The notes beneath the pieces were generated by a model, which did not search any database, had not been told where the DNA came from, and saw only the letters and a list, made by a program, of their open reading frames with translations. Below are positions 1-9,215 of a DNA stretch of 64,000 nt, piece by piece. The stretch lies in the NCBI RefSeq assembly GCF_001571145.1, contig NZ_BCTF01000011.1:62001-126000 (forward strand), read 5' to 3'. Source of the stretch: Hydrogenophaga flava NBRC 102514 (GTDB taxonomy: Bacteria > Pseudomonadota > Gammaproteobacteria > Burkholderiales > Burkholderiaceae_C). The translations under genes and the position numbers were made by a program. Positions within the stretch are counted from its first letter, which is position 1. Every line of letters begins with the position of its first letter.

Positions 1-1
1 C

Positions 2-496
2 TACCGCGACCTCTCGTTCAAGCGCCTGAACGACGCCGTGGTCTCTGCCGGCCTGGCCACCGGGGTGGTGCTGCTGGTGATCATGGCCTCGGCCGCCATC
101 GGCTGGCTGCTGACCTACGACCAGATGCCCAGCGGCGTGGCCCAGTGGATCACCGACAACGTGCACCAGGACTGGATCGTGATCCTGATCATGAACCTGC
201 TGATGCTGTTCATCGGCATGTTCATCGACCTGCCCGCCGCCGTGCTGCTGCTGACCCCCGTGTTCCTGCCGCTGGCGCAGAGCATCGGCATGGACCCGGT
301 GCAACTGGGGATCATGATGGTGGTGAACCTGGCCGTCGGCCTCTACACCCCGCCGGTGGGCACCACGCTGTTCATCACCTCGGCGCTGGCCAAGGTCAAG
401 GTGGGCCAGACGGTGCGCGAACTCGGGCCGTTCTACCTCGTGGCCTTCCTGGTCCTGGCGCTGGTCTCTTACGTGCCGGCATCGATCCTTCGCTGA
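2..496 (+). CDS. dctM: TRAP transporter large permease (DctM), C-terminal part
   Basis: The window opens inside this gene; about 164 C-terminal residues remain. Several long hydrophobic helices and the late motif TPPVGTTLFITSALAKV are the hallmark of the DctM large membrane subunit of TRAP transporters, which imports carboxylates using the sodium gradient in the inner membrane. The last helix ends at the stop at 494-496. The split transketolase genes follow 36 bases later on the same strand, so this transporter may feed a substrate to that pair. The 5' part and the DctP and DctQ partners lie outside the window, so the substrate cannot be inferred. Confidence 0.9.
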   Translation, partial: YRDLSFKRLNDAVVSAGLATGVVLLVIMASAAIGWLLTYDQMPSGVAQWITDNVHQDWIVILIMNLLMLFIGMFIDLPAAVLLLTPVFLPLAQSIGMDPVQLGIMMVVNLAVGLYTPPVGTTLFITSALAKVKVGQTVRELGPFYLVAFLVLALVSYVPASILR

Positions 497-532
497 CCCC
501 CAACCCCTTCCGCTTTCACACAGGAGATTTCC

Positions 533-1387
533 ATGACTTCCGCCGCAGACAAACTGCCGGCGCTGGCCCGGTGCGCCCATCGCATCCGCCGCTACGCCGT
601 CCGCATGGGTGAGGTTCAGGGCCAGGGCTACATCGGCCAGGCGCTGGGCTGGGCCGACGTGCTGGCCGTGGCCTACGGCCACGCGCTCACCCTGCAACCG
701 CAGAACCCCGAATGGGAAGGCCGCGACCGCTTCCTGCTCTCGCACGGCCACTACGCCATCGCCCACTACGCGGCGCTGATCGAGGCCGGCGTGATTCCGC
801 AGGAGGAACTCGAAACCTACGGCAGCGACGACAGCCGCCTGCCCATGAGCGGCATGGCCACCTACACGCCGGGCATGGAAATCTCTGGTGGCTCGCTGGG
901 CCAGGGCCTGGTCATTGGCGTGGGCATGGCGCTGGGCCTCAAGCAGAAGAAGAACCCGGCCTTCGTCTACAACTCCATGAGCGACGGCGAGCTGGACGAA
1001 GGATCGACCTGGGAAGCCGCCATGTCGGCCGCGCACCACCAGCTCGACAACCTGATCTGCCTGGTCGACATCAACAACCAGCAGGCCGACGGCCCCAGCA
1101 GCAAGATCCTCGGCTTCGAGCCGCTGGCCGACAAGTGGGCCGCCTTCGGCTGGCACGTGCAGCGCATCGACGGCAACGATCTGGCCGCTGTGCTGGATGC
1201 CTTTGACACCGCGCGCAACCTCAAGGAAGCCAAGCCGCGCGTGATCCTGTTCAACACGCTGATGGGCAAGGGCGTGCCCTTCCTGGAAACGCGCGACAAG
1301 AACCACTTCATCCGCGTCGATCCGCCCGAGTGGCAGCAGGCCCTCGCCATCCTCGACCAGAACGCCCCCGAAGGAGCCGCCGCATGA
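533..1387 (+). CDS. Transketolase, N-terminal subunit
   Basis: 284 residues corresponding to the ThDP-pyrophosphate-binding half of transketolase. The ThDP/Mg motif is visible as SDGELDEGSTWEA followed by VDINNQQ near residues 149-185, and the active-site histidine region HGHYAIAHYA lies near residue 75. A ribosome binding site (AGGAG) sits about 7 bases before the ATG. It overlaps the C-terminal subunit gene by 4 bases (ATGA), indicating translational coupling. Split transketolases outside central-metabolism clusters often act on unusual ketose or 2-keto substrates; linkage to a TRAP permease suggests a catabolic role, which is inference. Confidence 0.92.
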   Translation: MTSAADKLPALARCAHRIRRYAVRMGEVQGQGYIGQALGWADVLAVAYGHALTLQPQNPEWEGRDRFLLSHGHYAIAHYAALIEAGVIPQEELETYGSDDSRLPMSGMATYTPGMEISGGSLGQGLVIGVGMALGLKQKKNPAFVYNSMSDGELDEGSTWEAAMSAAHHQLDNLICLVDINNQQADGPSSKILGFEPLADKWAAFGWHVQRIDGNDLAAVLDAFDTARNLKEAKPRVILFNTLMGKGVPFLETRDKNHFIRVDPPEWQQALAILDQNAPEGAAA

Positions 1388-2388
1388 ACACCGCCGTCGA
1401 AAAGAAACCGCGCCTGACCACCTCCGCCATGATCGCGTCCATCGCGGGTGAGGGGCAGCGCGTCAAGGCCGCGCCGTTCGGCAAGGCCCTGGTGGAACTG
1501 GCCGCCAAACGCCCCGAAATCGTGGGCATGACCGCCGACCTGGCCAAGTACACCGACCTGCACCTGTTCGCGCAGGCCTACCCCGAGCGCTTCTACCAGA
1601 TGGGCATGGCCGAACAGCTGCTGATGGGCGCGGCCGGCGGCATGGCCAAGGAAGGGCTGATTCCGTTCGCCACCACCTACGCGGTGTTCGGCACGCGCCG
1701 CGCCTACGACTTCATCCACCAGGTGATCGCCGAAGAGAACCTGAACGTGAAGATGTGCCTGGCCCTGCCCGGCCTGACCACCGGCTACGGCCCCAGCCAC
1801 CAGGCCACCGAAGACATCGCCATGATGCGCGGCATCCCCGGCCTGACCATCATCGACCCCTGCGACGCGCTCGACATCGAACAGGCCGTGCCGCAGATGG
1901 CGGATCACAACGGCCCGGTCTACATGCGCCTGCTGCGCGGCAACGTGCCGTTGGTGCTGGACGAATACGACTACCGCTTCGAGCTGGGCAAGGCCAAACG
2001 TCTGGTGGACGGTGACGAGGTGCTGATCATCTCCAGCGGCTTCATGACCATGCGCGCGCTCGAAGTGGCCAAGGCACTGCAGGCCGACAACATCGGCGTG
2101 GCCGTGCTGCACTGCCCGACCATCAAGCCGCTGGACGAAGCAACCATCCTCGCCGAGGTGCAACGCAAGTCGCGCCTGGTGGTGGTGGCCGAGAACCACT
2201 CGGTGGTCGGCGGCCTGGGAGAGGCGGTGGCCGGCTCGCTGCTGCAGAACGGTGTGGCACCGGCGAAATTCCGTCTCGCTGGTCTGCCCGACGCCTACCT
2301 GGACGCTGGCGCACTCCCCACGCTGCACGACCGCTACGGCATCAGCACCGGGGTGCTGAGCCAGCGCGTCAAGACCTGGCTGGGCTGA
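1384..2388 (+). CDS. Transketolase, C-terminal subunit
   Basis: 334 residues covering the Pyr domain and the C-terminal domain of transketolase. The catalytic glutamate region reads GMAEQLLMGAAGGMA near residues 77-91, and the late VVVAENHSVVGGLGEAV segment is typical of the transketolase C domain. The ATG at 1384 shares ATGA with the stop of the N-terminal subunit, so I chose it over an upstream in-frame start that would overlap by more than 50 bases. The two products together should form one active ThDP enzyme. The gene ends convergently to the dehydrogenase at 2467 with no obvious terminator in the 78-base gap. Confidence 0.92.
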   Translation: MNTAVEKKPRLTTSAMIASIAGEGQRVKAAPFGKALVELAAKRPEIVGMTADLAKYTDLHLFAQAYPERFYQMGMAEQLLMGAAGGMAKEGLIPFATTYAVFGTRRAYDFIHQVIAEENLNVKMCLALPGLTTGYGPSHQATEDIAMMRGIPGLTIIDPCDALDIEQAVPQMADHNGPVYMRLLRGNVPLVLDEYDYRFELGKAKRLVDGDEVLIISSGFMTMRALEVAKALQADNIGVAVLHCPTIKPLDEATILAEVQRKSRLVVVAENHSVVGGLGEAVAGSLLQNGVAPAKFRLAGLPDAYLDAGALPTLHDRYGISTGVLSQRVKTWLG

Positions 2389-2466
2389 GATCCGAAGGTG
2401 GCGCGACGGCCCGGAGGGGTGCGCTGCCAGCGCTCGGACTTCATGGCGTCGGGCCCGTGGTGGCGA

Positions 2467-3405
2467 TCAGGCGGTGGCGACTTCGCTGCGGGCCAGCACC
2501 GCCAGCGTGTTCTGCGCGGCGGCCACGCCCATGTTCACATAGGCGTCGCTGGTCACGCCGCCGATGTGCGGGCTGAGGATGAAGCCGGGCTGGCCGTGGA
2601 AGATGTGCGGCACGGTCATGGGTTCAATGGCGAAGCTGTCCAGCCCCGCCATGCGCACCTGGCCCGACTGCACGGCGGCCAGCAGGGCGGGCTCGTCGAT
2701 CAGGCCACCGCGCGCGGTGTTCACCACGATCACGCCCGGCTTGCAGCGCGCCAGCGTCTGCGCGTTGATCAGGCCCTTGTTCTCGGGCGTGAGCGGGCAG
2801 TGCAGCGAGATCGCATCCGACTCGTGCCAGAGTGTCTCCAGGTCCACCGCGGTCACGTAGTCCGGCAGGTTCTTCGCGAAGGGGTCGAAGCCGATCACGC
2901 GCAGGCCCATGGCGTCGGCCATCTTCGCGAAGCGCAGGCCGATGGCGCCCAGCCCGACCAGACCGACCGTGCGGCCGCCCAGCTCCAGGCTCTTGTGCGT
3001 GGCCTTGTCCCAGTGGCCGTCGTGCATGCGCTGGTTCAGCTGCACCACCGACTTTGCGCAGGCCAGCAGCAGGGCCATCGCCTGTTCGGCCACGGCGGCC
3101 GCGTTGGCGCCCACGGCGACCGTCACCGCGATGCCGCGTTCGGCGGCGGCCGCCTTGTCGATGGTGTCCGTGCCGCTGCCGTGTTTTGAGATCACGCGCA
3201 GCGCGGGCGCAGCGTCCATGGCCGCGGCATTGACGCCGCTGTAGCGCACGATGATGCCGACCGGGTTCTGCTGGCGCGCCAGGGCCACGATGTCGTCCTG
3301 CGTCGGCGTCTTGCCGGCAAACACCACCTCGTACTCACTCAGCAGGGCCAGCGCCTGCGGCGCCAGGTCGGCGGCGGTCACGAGAATGACGGGCTTGGTG
3401 CTCAC
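2467..3405 (-). CDS. D-2-hydroxyacid dehydrogenase (SerA-like)
   Basis: 312 residues, NAD-dependent D-isomer 2-hydroxyacid dehydrogenase family. The Rossmann motif VGLVGLGAIGLRFA lies near residue 142, the catalytic Arg in NTARGGLIDE near 225, and the catalytic His in SPHIGG near 278. The GTG start at 3405 overlaps the stop of the upstream RraA-like gene by 4 bases (GTGA), a coupled start, so longer in-frame extensions were rejected. The family oxidises or reduces 2-hydroxy/2-keto acids (phosphoglycerate, glyoxylate, hydroxypyruvate); the true substrate is unknown. Co-transcription with an aldolase-like protein suggests a small 2-keto acid pathway. Confidence 0.88.
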   Translation of the reverse strand: MSTKPVILVTAADLAPQALALLSEYEVVFAGKTPTQDDIVALARQQNPVGIIVRYSGVNAAAMDAAPALRVISKHGSGTDTIDKAAAAERGIAVTVAVGANAAAVAEQAMALLLACAKSVVQLNQRMHDGHWDKATHKSLELGGRTVGLVGLGAIGLRFAKMADAMGLRVIGFDPFAKNLPDYVTAVDLETLWHESDAISLHCPLTPENKGLINAQTLARCKPGVIVVNTARGGLIDEPALLAAVQSGQVRMAGLDSFAIEPMTVPHIFHGQPGFILSPHIGGVTSDAYVNMGVAAAQNTLAVLARSEVATA

Positions 3406-4085
3406 AGGGTCTCTCCTTCCTTGAACACGCCGGCCGCCACCAGCGAGGCGGTCAGCCACGAGGCCGAGGTGTTGCCTTGCTGGATCTGCGCGATGCGCTT
3501 GGCCTCGGCCTGCACCTTGTGTTCGGCCAGCGGCAGCAGGCTGGGCAGCACCTCGCGTTCGACCACCACCACGCCGTCACCGTCGCCAATCACGAAGTCG
3601 CCCGGGCGCACCGTCACGCCGCCGATGCTGATCGGGTGGCCGATACGTCCGCCGTTGTTCTTGGTCGGGCCGTTGGGATTGGTGCCGACCGAGAAGACCG
3701 GGTAGTCCATCTCGTCGATCTCCAGGCTGTCGCGCACCGCGCCGTCCATGACCACGCCGGCCAGGCCGAGCTGGCGGCAGGCGGTCATCATGATGGTGCC
3801 CATCAGGGCCGAGGTCTGGTCGCCCTTGCCGTCGATCACCAGCACGTCACCGGGTTTCGCCAATGCCATGGCGGCGTGGATCATGAGGTTGTCGCCGGGG
3901 CGCACCTCGACGGTGAAGGCCGGGCCGGCCACCTTCATGCGCGGGCGCAGGGCCTGGATGCGGCCGTGCAGTGCGCCGCGGCGGCCATTGATGTCGGAGA
4001 AGATGGCCGGCTGGAACCGGGCGGCCTGCGCCACCAGGTCGGGCGCGACGCGCGGGAAGTCTTTGACGATGTCGGGCTGGGACAT
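3402..4085 (-). CDS. RraA/HMG-CHA aldolase family protein
   Basis: 227 residues of the RraA-like fold shared by the ribonuclease E inhibitor RraA and by class II 4-hydroxy-4-methyl-2-oxoglutarate and 4-carboxy-4-hydroxy-2-oxoadipate aldolases. The signature region GVVMDGAVRDSLEID carries the Arg-Asp pair used by the aldolases, and the later GDGDGVVVV segment is typical. It differs clearly from the LigK aldolase at 20256. In this catabolic setting an aldolase or decarboxylase function on a 2-keto acid is more likely than RNase regulation. It is the first gene of a two-gene unit with the downstream dehydrogenase. Confidence 0.8.
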   Translation of the reverse strand: MSQPDIVKDFPRVAPDLVAQAARFQPAIFSDINGRRGALHGRIQALRPRMKVAGPAFTVEVRPGDNLMIHAAMALAKPGDVLVIDGKGDQTSALMGTIMMTACRQLGLAGVVMDGAVRDSLEIDEMDYPVFSVGTNPNGPTKNNGGRIGHPISIGGVTVRPGDFVIGDGDGVVVVEREVLPSLLPLAEHKVQAEAKRIAQIQQGNTSASWLTASLVAAGVFKEGETL

Positions 4086-4218
4086 GGCGGGTGTTGTCAG
4101 TGAAAGGGAAAAGGAAAAGAGGGCCGTGCTTCACCGTGCCGGCGCGTGACCGGCAACGAACGAAGTGCCTGTGGCCAGGACACCCGCGGAACCGGCTCTG
4201 CCGGGCCGCTGGGTGTGT

Positions 4219-4254
4219 CCCCCTCCCAGCGCCGCAGGCGCGCCAGAGAGGGGG
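4219..4254. repeat. GC-rich intergenic inverted repeat
   Basis: In the 194-base gap between the Bug gene end (4280) and the RraA-like gene start, CCCCCTC (4219-4225) is mirrored by GAGGGGG (4248-4254). Such GC-rich palindromic spacers are common in Comamonadaceae intergenic regions. It may act as a transcription barrier after the Bug gene; there is no clear T-run, so a classical terminator is not claimed. Confidence 0.5.
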
Positions 4255-4279
4255 AAGCCGCGTCAGCGGCGCAGGGGTG

Positions 4280-5251
4280 TCAATCCAAAGTGGCGCCCGA
4301 GGCCTTGACGATGGGCGCCCAGCGCGCAAGGTCGCTCTTGATCAGGCTGCCGAAGGCTTCGGGCGTGCCGCCGAGCACGTCGGCGCCCTGGTCGCTCAGC
4401 TTCTTCTTCAGGTCGGCCGACTGCAGCGCCTTGTTGATTTCGGCGTTGAGCACGGCGACGATGTCCTTGGGCGTGCCTGCTGGTGCGACGAAGCCGAACC
4501 AAGTGACGGCCTCGAAATCCTTCACACCCGATTCCGCGATGGTGGGCACTTGGGGCAGGTCGTCCACGCGCTTGAGCGAGGTCACCGCGATCGGGCGCAT
4601 CTTGCCGGTCTTGATCTGGCCGATCAGCGTGGGCACCGAGGACAGGTACAGCTCCACACGGCCACTGACCACGTCGGTGGAGGCCGGGCCTGCTCCCTTG
4701 TACGGGATGTGGGTGAAGTCCACGCCGGCCGACTTCTGGAACAGCACGCTGGTCAGGTGCGCCACAGTGCCGTTGCCCGAGAAGGCCATGTTCAGCGAAC
4801 CCGGCTTGGCCTTGGACGCGGCCACCACCTCGGCCAGGGTCTTGTAGGGCGAGGTCTCGCCCACGACCATCACCAGCGGCGCGTTGGCAACCAGACCGAC
4901 GGGTGTCAGGTCCTTCACCGAGTCGTACGGCATCTTGCTGTAGAGCGTCGGGTTGATCGCCAGGTTGCTGGTCTGGCCCAGCGCGATGGTGTAGCCGTCG
5001 GCCGGCGACTTGGCCACCAGGTCGATACCGATGTTGCCGCCGGTGCCCGGGCGGTTCTCGACCACGAAGTTCCAGCCCTTGGTGGTCTGGATCTTGGTGG
5101 TCACCTCGCGGGCGATCAGGTCGGTGCCGCCGCCGGCAGGGAAGGGCACGATGACCTTGATCGGCTTGGTGGGGTAGGCCTGGGCGAAGGCGGCGCCGGC
5201 GGCCAGCAGCAGGCTGGCGGCGGCAAGGGCGTGGCGGCGGGAAATGCTCAT
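4280..5251 (-). CDS. Bug-family tripartite tricarboxylate transporter receptor
   Basis: 323 residues with an N-terminal signal peptide ending near AFA-QAYP, then the Bug signature YPTKPIKVIVPFPAGGGTD and the GYTIALGQ loop. Bug proteins are periplasmic receptors that capture organic acids, aromatic acids or amides. The ATG at 5251 is preceded by GGAGAC and immediately starts the signal peptide; in-frame codons further upstream lack one. It is divergent from the IclR regulator, sharing a 112-base promoter region. No TctA/TctB membrane partner is nearby, as is usual for Bug orphans. Confidence 0.92.
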   Translation of the reverse strand: MSISRRHALAAASLLLAAGAAFAQAYPTKPIKVIVPFPAGGGTDLIAREVTTKIQTTKGWNFVVENRPGTGGNIGIDLVAKSPADGYTIALGQTSNLAINPTLYSKMPYDSVKDLTPVGLVANAPLVMVVGETSPYKTLAEVVAASKAKPGSLNMAFSGNGTVAHLTSVLFQKSAGVDFTHIPYKGAGPASTDVVSGRVELYLSSVPTLIGQIKTGKMRPIAVTSLKRVDDLPQVPTIAESGVKDFEAVTWFGFVAPAGTPKDIVAVLNAEINKALQSADLKKKLSDQGADVLGGTPEAFGSLIKSDLARWAPIVKASGATLD

Positions 5252-5326
5252 GTCTTGTCTCCGGATGTCGGTGGTTGGGAAGCGCCTCGGTGATCGGTGG
5301 GCGGCTGGGGCGGACTGTACGGGCGT

Positions 5327-5363
5327 GTTTCGTTCAATACAATGCTGTTTCAACAGTCGAAAC
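5327..5363. promoter_or_regulatory. Candidate IclR operator/promoter
   Basis: Immediately before the IclR start, GTTTCG (5327-5332) is mirrored by CGAAAC (5358-5363), and nested inside is CTGTT-TC-AACAG (5345-5356). A -10-like TACAAT sits at 5338-5343. The location between divergent Bug and regulator genes fits an autoregulatory operator; binding is inference. Confidence 0.5.
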
Positions 5364-6155
5364 ATGGGCCAAAGCATGAAACCATCCCGAGAGACCGCCG
5401 AGGCCCCCGAGACGGCCGACGCCGAGAGCAGTACCGGCAGCGTGACCGCCGTCACCCGGGCGCTGCGGGTGCTGGAGTGTTTCGGCATGGACGACCCCCA
5501 GCTCACGCTGGCCGAGATGAGCCGGCGCACCGGCATGCACAAGACCACCACGCTGCGGCTGGCGCGCACCCTGGCGGCCGAGAACTACCTGGTGCAGAAG
5601 GAAGACGGAAGCTGGCGTCTGGGCCGCGCGGCGGGCTGGCTGGGCGCGTGTTACCAGGCGGTGTTCGACGTGCACGAGGTGGTGGAGCCTGTGCTGCGCG
5701 CGCTGACCGTGCAGACCGGCGAGAGCGCCTCGTTCTATGTGCGCGAGGGCCAGCAGCGCCAGTGCCTGGCGCGGGTGGACGGACCGCAGACCATCCGCCA
5801 CCACGTGCGTGTGGGCATCGGCCTGCCGCTGAACCTCGGGGCGCCGGGGCGCGTGATCCTGGCGTTCTCCGGCGAGCCGGGCGAGCCCTACGAGACGATC
5901 CGCCGCCGGGGCTTTCACCTTTCGTTGGGCGAGCGGGAGCCGGAGGTCTCCAGCGTGTCGGCGCCGGTGTTCGGGCTGCACTGGCGGCTGCTGGGCTCGG
6001 TCTGCATCTCGGGGCCTACATCACGGCTGCCGGAGGCACGGCTGATGGAGCTGGCCCAGACGGTAATGACCGCAGCCAACGAACTGTCGTATGCGATCGC
6101 CGGCACGCGGCGCGCAGCACCGGGCAACGCCCCGGCGGCGACCTGGCGCCCGTGA
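5364..6155 (+). CDS. IclR-family transcriptional regulator
   Basis: 263 residues: a winged helix-turn-helix near residues 28-80 (LTLAEMSRRTGMHKTTTLRLARTL is the recognition region) followed by the IclR effector-binding domain. IclR regulators commonly control aromatic and organic-acid catabolism. I chose ATG 5364; a second Met four codons later is equally possible. Upstream in-frame codons run into the promoter region. It lies divergent from a Bug gene that it probably regulates, and converges with the LysR gene at 6166 across a 10-base gap. Confidence 0.9.
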   Translation: MGQSMKPSRETAEAPETADAESSTGSVTAVTRALRVLECFGMDDPQLTLAEMSRRTGMHKTTTLRLARTLAAENYLVQKEDGSWRLGRAAGWLGACYQAVFDVHEVVEPVLRALTVQTGESASFYVREGQQRQCLARVDGPQTIRHHVRVGIGLPLNLGAPGRVILAFSGEPGEPYETIRRRGFHLSLGEREPEVSSVSAPVFGLHWRLLGSVCISGPTSRLPEARLMELAQTVMTAANELSYAIAGTRRAAPGNAPAATWRP

Positions 6156-6165
6156 TGCTGCGGCG

Positions 6166-7080
6166 TCAGCCGGGTGTGCCGGCTCCCTGGTTGATGTGGT
6201 GTGCCGCGCGGTGCAGGTGGGCGATGAAATGCCGCACCGCCGGGGACACCGCCGAGTCGCTGCGCACGATGGCGCCCACAGTCAGTGGCAGGCCTTCCTC
6301 TTCCACCGGCACCACCGACAGGTAGCGCGCGCACAGCGGGTGCGCCGCAATCTGCTGGGGCAGCAGGCCCACCAGATCGCCCGAGCCCACCAGCGAGAGC
6401 AGGGCGAGCGTGGAGTTGACCACAGCACCCACGGCGGGTGCCGCCATGCCGAGGCTTTCGTACAGCAGCTTGGCGTAGCCCTCGTCGCTGGTGGCCCCGG
6501 TGTAGACCCACTTCGCGCTCGCCAATTGCTTCAGGGAGTGCGCCCGCTCTAGCGGGTGGCCCTTGCGCACCACCACCACCATGCGCGTCTGCACCAGCGG
6601 TTCGGTCACGAACTCGCCGCTGGACAGACCCTGCGGGATGCCGCCCACGGCGACGTCAACTTCGCCGCGGCGCAGCCGCTGCAACTGCGCGATGTACAGC
6701 TCCTCGCTCACCCTCAGGCGGATGTCGGGAAAGGCCGCGCCGAAGGTGCGCAGGGTTTCGGGAATGAGCAGCATCACCGCCAGCGGCACTGCGCCCACAC
6801 TCAGCTCGCCCACCATGCGGCCACCAAGCTGGTGCACCTGGTCCACCACCGAGTCCAGCTCGCGCAGGGACTTGGTCGCCTGTTCGAACAGCAGCTTGCC
6901 CTGGGCTGTCGGCACCACCCCTTTGTTCGAGCGCATCAGCAGGCGGGCCCCAAGTTCCAGTTCGAGTTCCCGCACGGTCTTGGTCAGCGCCGGCTGCGAG
7001 AGGTCCAGCTGGCGGGCGGCCGCGCGCAGGCTGCCGTTCTCCACCGCCGCGACCAGGGCTTTGAGGGCGATCAGTTTCAT
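6166..7080 (-). CDS. LysR-family transcriptional regulator
   Basis: 304 residues with the N-terminal LysR winged helix (GSLRAAARQLDLSQPALTKTVRELE, residues about 18-42) and the periplasmic-binding-like effector domain. ATG at 7080 was preferred over a TTG two codons upstream. It follows the tannase-like gene on the same strand and lies near gallate dioxygenase, so it is a plausible regulator of gallate or tannin use. That assignment is from position only. Confidence 0.9.
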   Translation of the reverse strand: MKLIALKALVAAVENGSLRAAARQLDLSQPALTKTVRELELELGARLLMRSNKGVVPTAQGKLLFEQATKSLRELDSVVDQVHQLGGRMVGELSVGAVPLAVMLLIPETLRTFGAAFPDIRLRVSEELYIAQLQRLRRGEVDVAVGGIPQGLSSGEFVTEPLVQTRMVVVVRKGHPLERAHSLKQLASAKWVYTGATSDEGYAKLLYESLGMAAPAVGAVVNSTLALLSLVGSGDLVGLLPQQIAAHPLCARYLSVVPVEEEGLPLTVGAIVRSDSAVSPAVRHFIAHLHRAAHHINQGAGTPG

Positions 7081-7187
7081 GGGCAAAGGGCCTGCGACGG
7101 TGTCGGGGGGCCGGCGTTGGGGGCAGGGGGCGGGGCTTCACGGGCGACGATCGCGCCCCATTATCGGCACCCGCACGCCACCCGCGG

Positions 7188-9106
7188 TCAGCGGTCCTCG
7201 TGGCGGTGCCGATCCTCGCGGGCCAGCCGCTCGTCGATCCAGGCGAAGGCGTCCTGCACGTCGTAGTTGCCCGCGTGGCCCTGGTCCCAATGCAAGGCGA
7301 AATCGACCGTCCGGACCCGGCGATCAGCCTTGAGCGCGCGGCTGATGTTGTAGGCCACCGTGAAGGATGTGTCGCGGTCGCGCGCGCCATTGCGGATGCG
7401 CCAGTGCGGGGTGATCCCTTCGGTCCGGCCGATGTAGGCCAGGGCGTTGATCATCCGGTACTGGTGGAGCAGGAAGTCCCGCTGCGGGTAGTCGGACCAG
7501 GCGTAGCCGGTGTTGCGCAGGCCGACATCGGTCTGCGGAGGATTGACCGCATCACCGCCGTTGTTGCGGTTCCACGCGTACTCGGTGAAGTTCGAATACA
7601 CCTGCGCCGCGGTGCCGAACAGGTTGGATTCGCCACCGTGGTAGTTGCCGTAGATCGCCGCGCCCGCGGCGGTGGTGTCGCCCGTTGCCGTGGTCGCGAG
7701 GATGGCCGTCTGGCCGACCTGGTCGAAGCTCGGCATCGCCTTCAGACGCGCCTGCTTTGCCACGAAGCTCAGGTACTTCTCGATGTCGAAGAAGGTCACG
7801 GTGCCGCTGGCGTCGATGTCGATGAAGTCGTTCTTGTAGGACAGCGTGCCGCTGCCGCCGGCCACGCCGTTGGCGGCCGCCGTGCCGGTGGCACCCAAAG
7901 CGACGACGGACTTGCCTGCCCTCACGTAGGCGGATGCCGCCTTGCGGAACTCCTTCTCCAGCGCTGCCAGCATGTTGTCGGTGGTCAGGGGTTTGCCCTC
8001 GTCGTTTTTCAGGCGCAGACCGGCCTGGTAGGCCTTGAACCTGTTCATCAGTTCGGCGCTGCCGGCCGGGTCGGGGTTGGCCGCGCGCACGATTTCCTGG
8101 CCACTGGGGTCGACGATCAGCCCCGCCTTTTGGTCGGCCGAGACTTTCGAGCGTGTGCCCAGGACGTTGAACATCCATTCGTAGGCCATGTCGGCGCTGC
8201 CCATGTCCTGGATCGGGCAGTAGGCCACCACTGCGAAGACGCTGTCGCTGATCAGGCTCCGGCCCCGTGCGTCGATCCCGGCGGCGCCGGTGGCCAGGAG
8301 GTAGGGCAGGTAGTCTGCGTGGTCGCCGGTGGCCGCGAGCTGGGTGGCCTGCGCGCCGCCACCGCTGGTGCCGTTGACCACGATGCGTTCGGCATTGCCC
8401 GGCATGCGGTTGTCGTTCAGGCGCAGGTAGCGCACGGCCGCCTTGGCGTCGACGATGGCGGCGGGCGCCTTGCCCTGGTAGACACCGTCGCCGTAGACGC
8501 CTGTGGGGGCCGTGGCGCCCCGGCTGCGGGAGGCCTGTTGATGTAGACCATGCCGCGCTTGAGCGCCGCCCCGATCTTGTCGGTGTCGCTGGTGCTGGTG
8601 TAGCTGCGGCCAGCAACGATATCGGCGCCGCGGTAGTTGGTGCTGGTGATGGGGGCCACGCCATCCCAGCCACCCAGGCCGCCCTGGTAGCTGGCGAACC
8701 AGCCGCTGTTGTTGACGTTGAGCAGGATGGCGTTGTCGCGCCGTGAGGCGTCGGCCTCGCGCACGAAGATGTTCATGTTCTGGTAGCCGCAGGCCTGGTT
8801 GTCGACCTGGATCGGCGGGCCGAGCGCGGGTTGCTGGGGTGCCAGCGCCATCGGCTGGCCCACGTAACACACCTCGCGGTACCAGCGCACCGGCGTGGCC
8901 ACGCCGTCCAGCGTGACGGTGATCGTGGTGTATTTCGCCGCGTCGAAGGCCAACTGGCGGTCATGGGTGCCTGTGCGCTGGCCTGGGGTCCGGTCGCTCC
9001 GGGCTCCTGCATCGGGGCTGGCGTCGGCCCAGGCGGCGGTCAGGCCGGTGGCGCATAGCGTGGCGATGGTGGCTGCGAGGGTGCGCCGCTTGAAAGATCG
9101 TTGCAT
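7188..9106 (-). pseudogene. Tannase/feruloyl-esterase-like secreted hydrolase, frameshifted
   Basis: A secreted alpha/beta hydrolase resembling subtype-B tannases, which cleave galloyl esters to release gallate. The intact N-terminal frame (start 9106, signal peptide MQRSFKRRTLAATIATLCA, strong AAAGGAG ribosome site) runs to about VYINRPP; the protein then continues in another frame from SRGATAPTGVYGDGVYQG to the stop at 7188. The nucleophile motif NGTSGGGAQA and the late HWDQGHAGNYD (probable catalytic His) are in the second frame. A single missing base near 8531-8540 restores a continuous protein of about 640 residues. Unless the sequence is in error, the product is truncated before the catalytic serine. 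It is divergent from gallate dioxygenase. Confidence 0.75.
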
Positions 9107-9215
9107 GGTGGTCTCCTTTGGTGGTCATGGACCGGTTCTCGGTCTGGCTAGAAACAAGAATGCAACTCACTTTAGGCAAGCGCCGCGACCGCAAGAAGAT
9201 GGCGCGTCGCGGGGT

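Noticed and set aside
967-2328. 453-codon open frame antisense to the transketolase genes
   Set aside because: Its translation is rich in His, Gln, Arg and Gly with no domain, a usual mirror of high-GC third codon positions; the opposite strand carries clear transketolase motifs.
3402-4085. RraA as regulator of RNase E
   Set aside because: The gene sits with a 2-hydroxyacid dehydrogenase and carries the aldolase Arg-Asp signature, so an enzymatic role is more likely.
4219-4254. GC-rich repeats considered as CRISPR or insertion-sequence ends
   Set aside because: Only isolated palindromes, with no regular spacing, spacer array, transposase or target duplication.
7078-7086. TTG start two codons upstream of the LysR ATG at 7080
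   Set aside because: The ATG begins the conserved LysR N-terminus; the longer form has no better ribosome site.
8417-9106. Independent short gene for the N-terminal tannase frame
   Set aside because: Its last residues become low-complexity Pro/Arg sequence, while the conserved protein continues in another frame; a frameshift explains it better.
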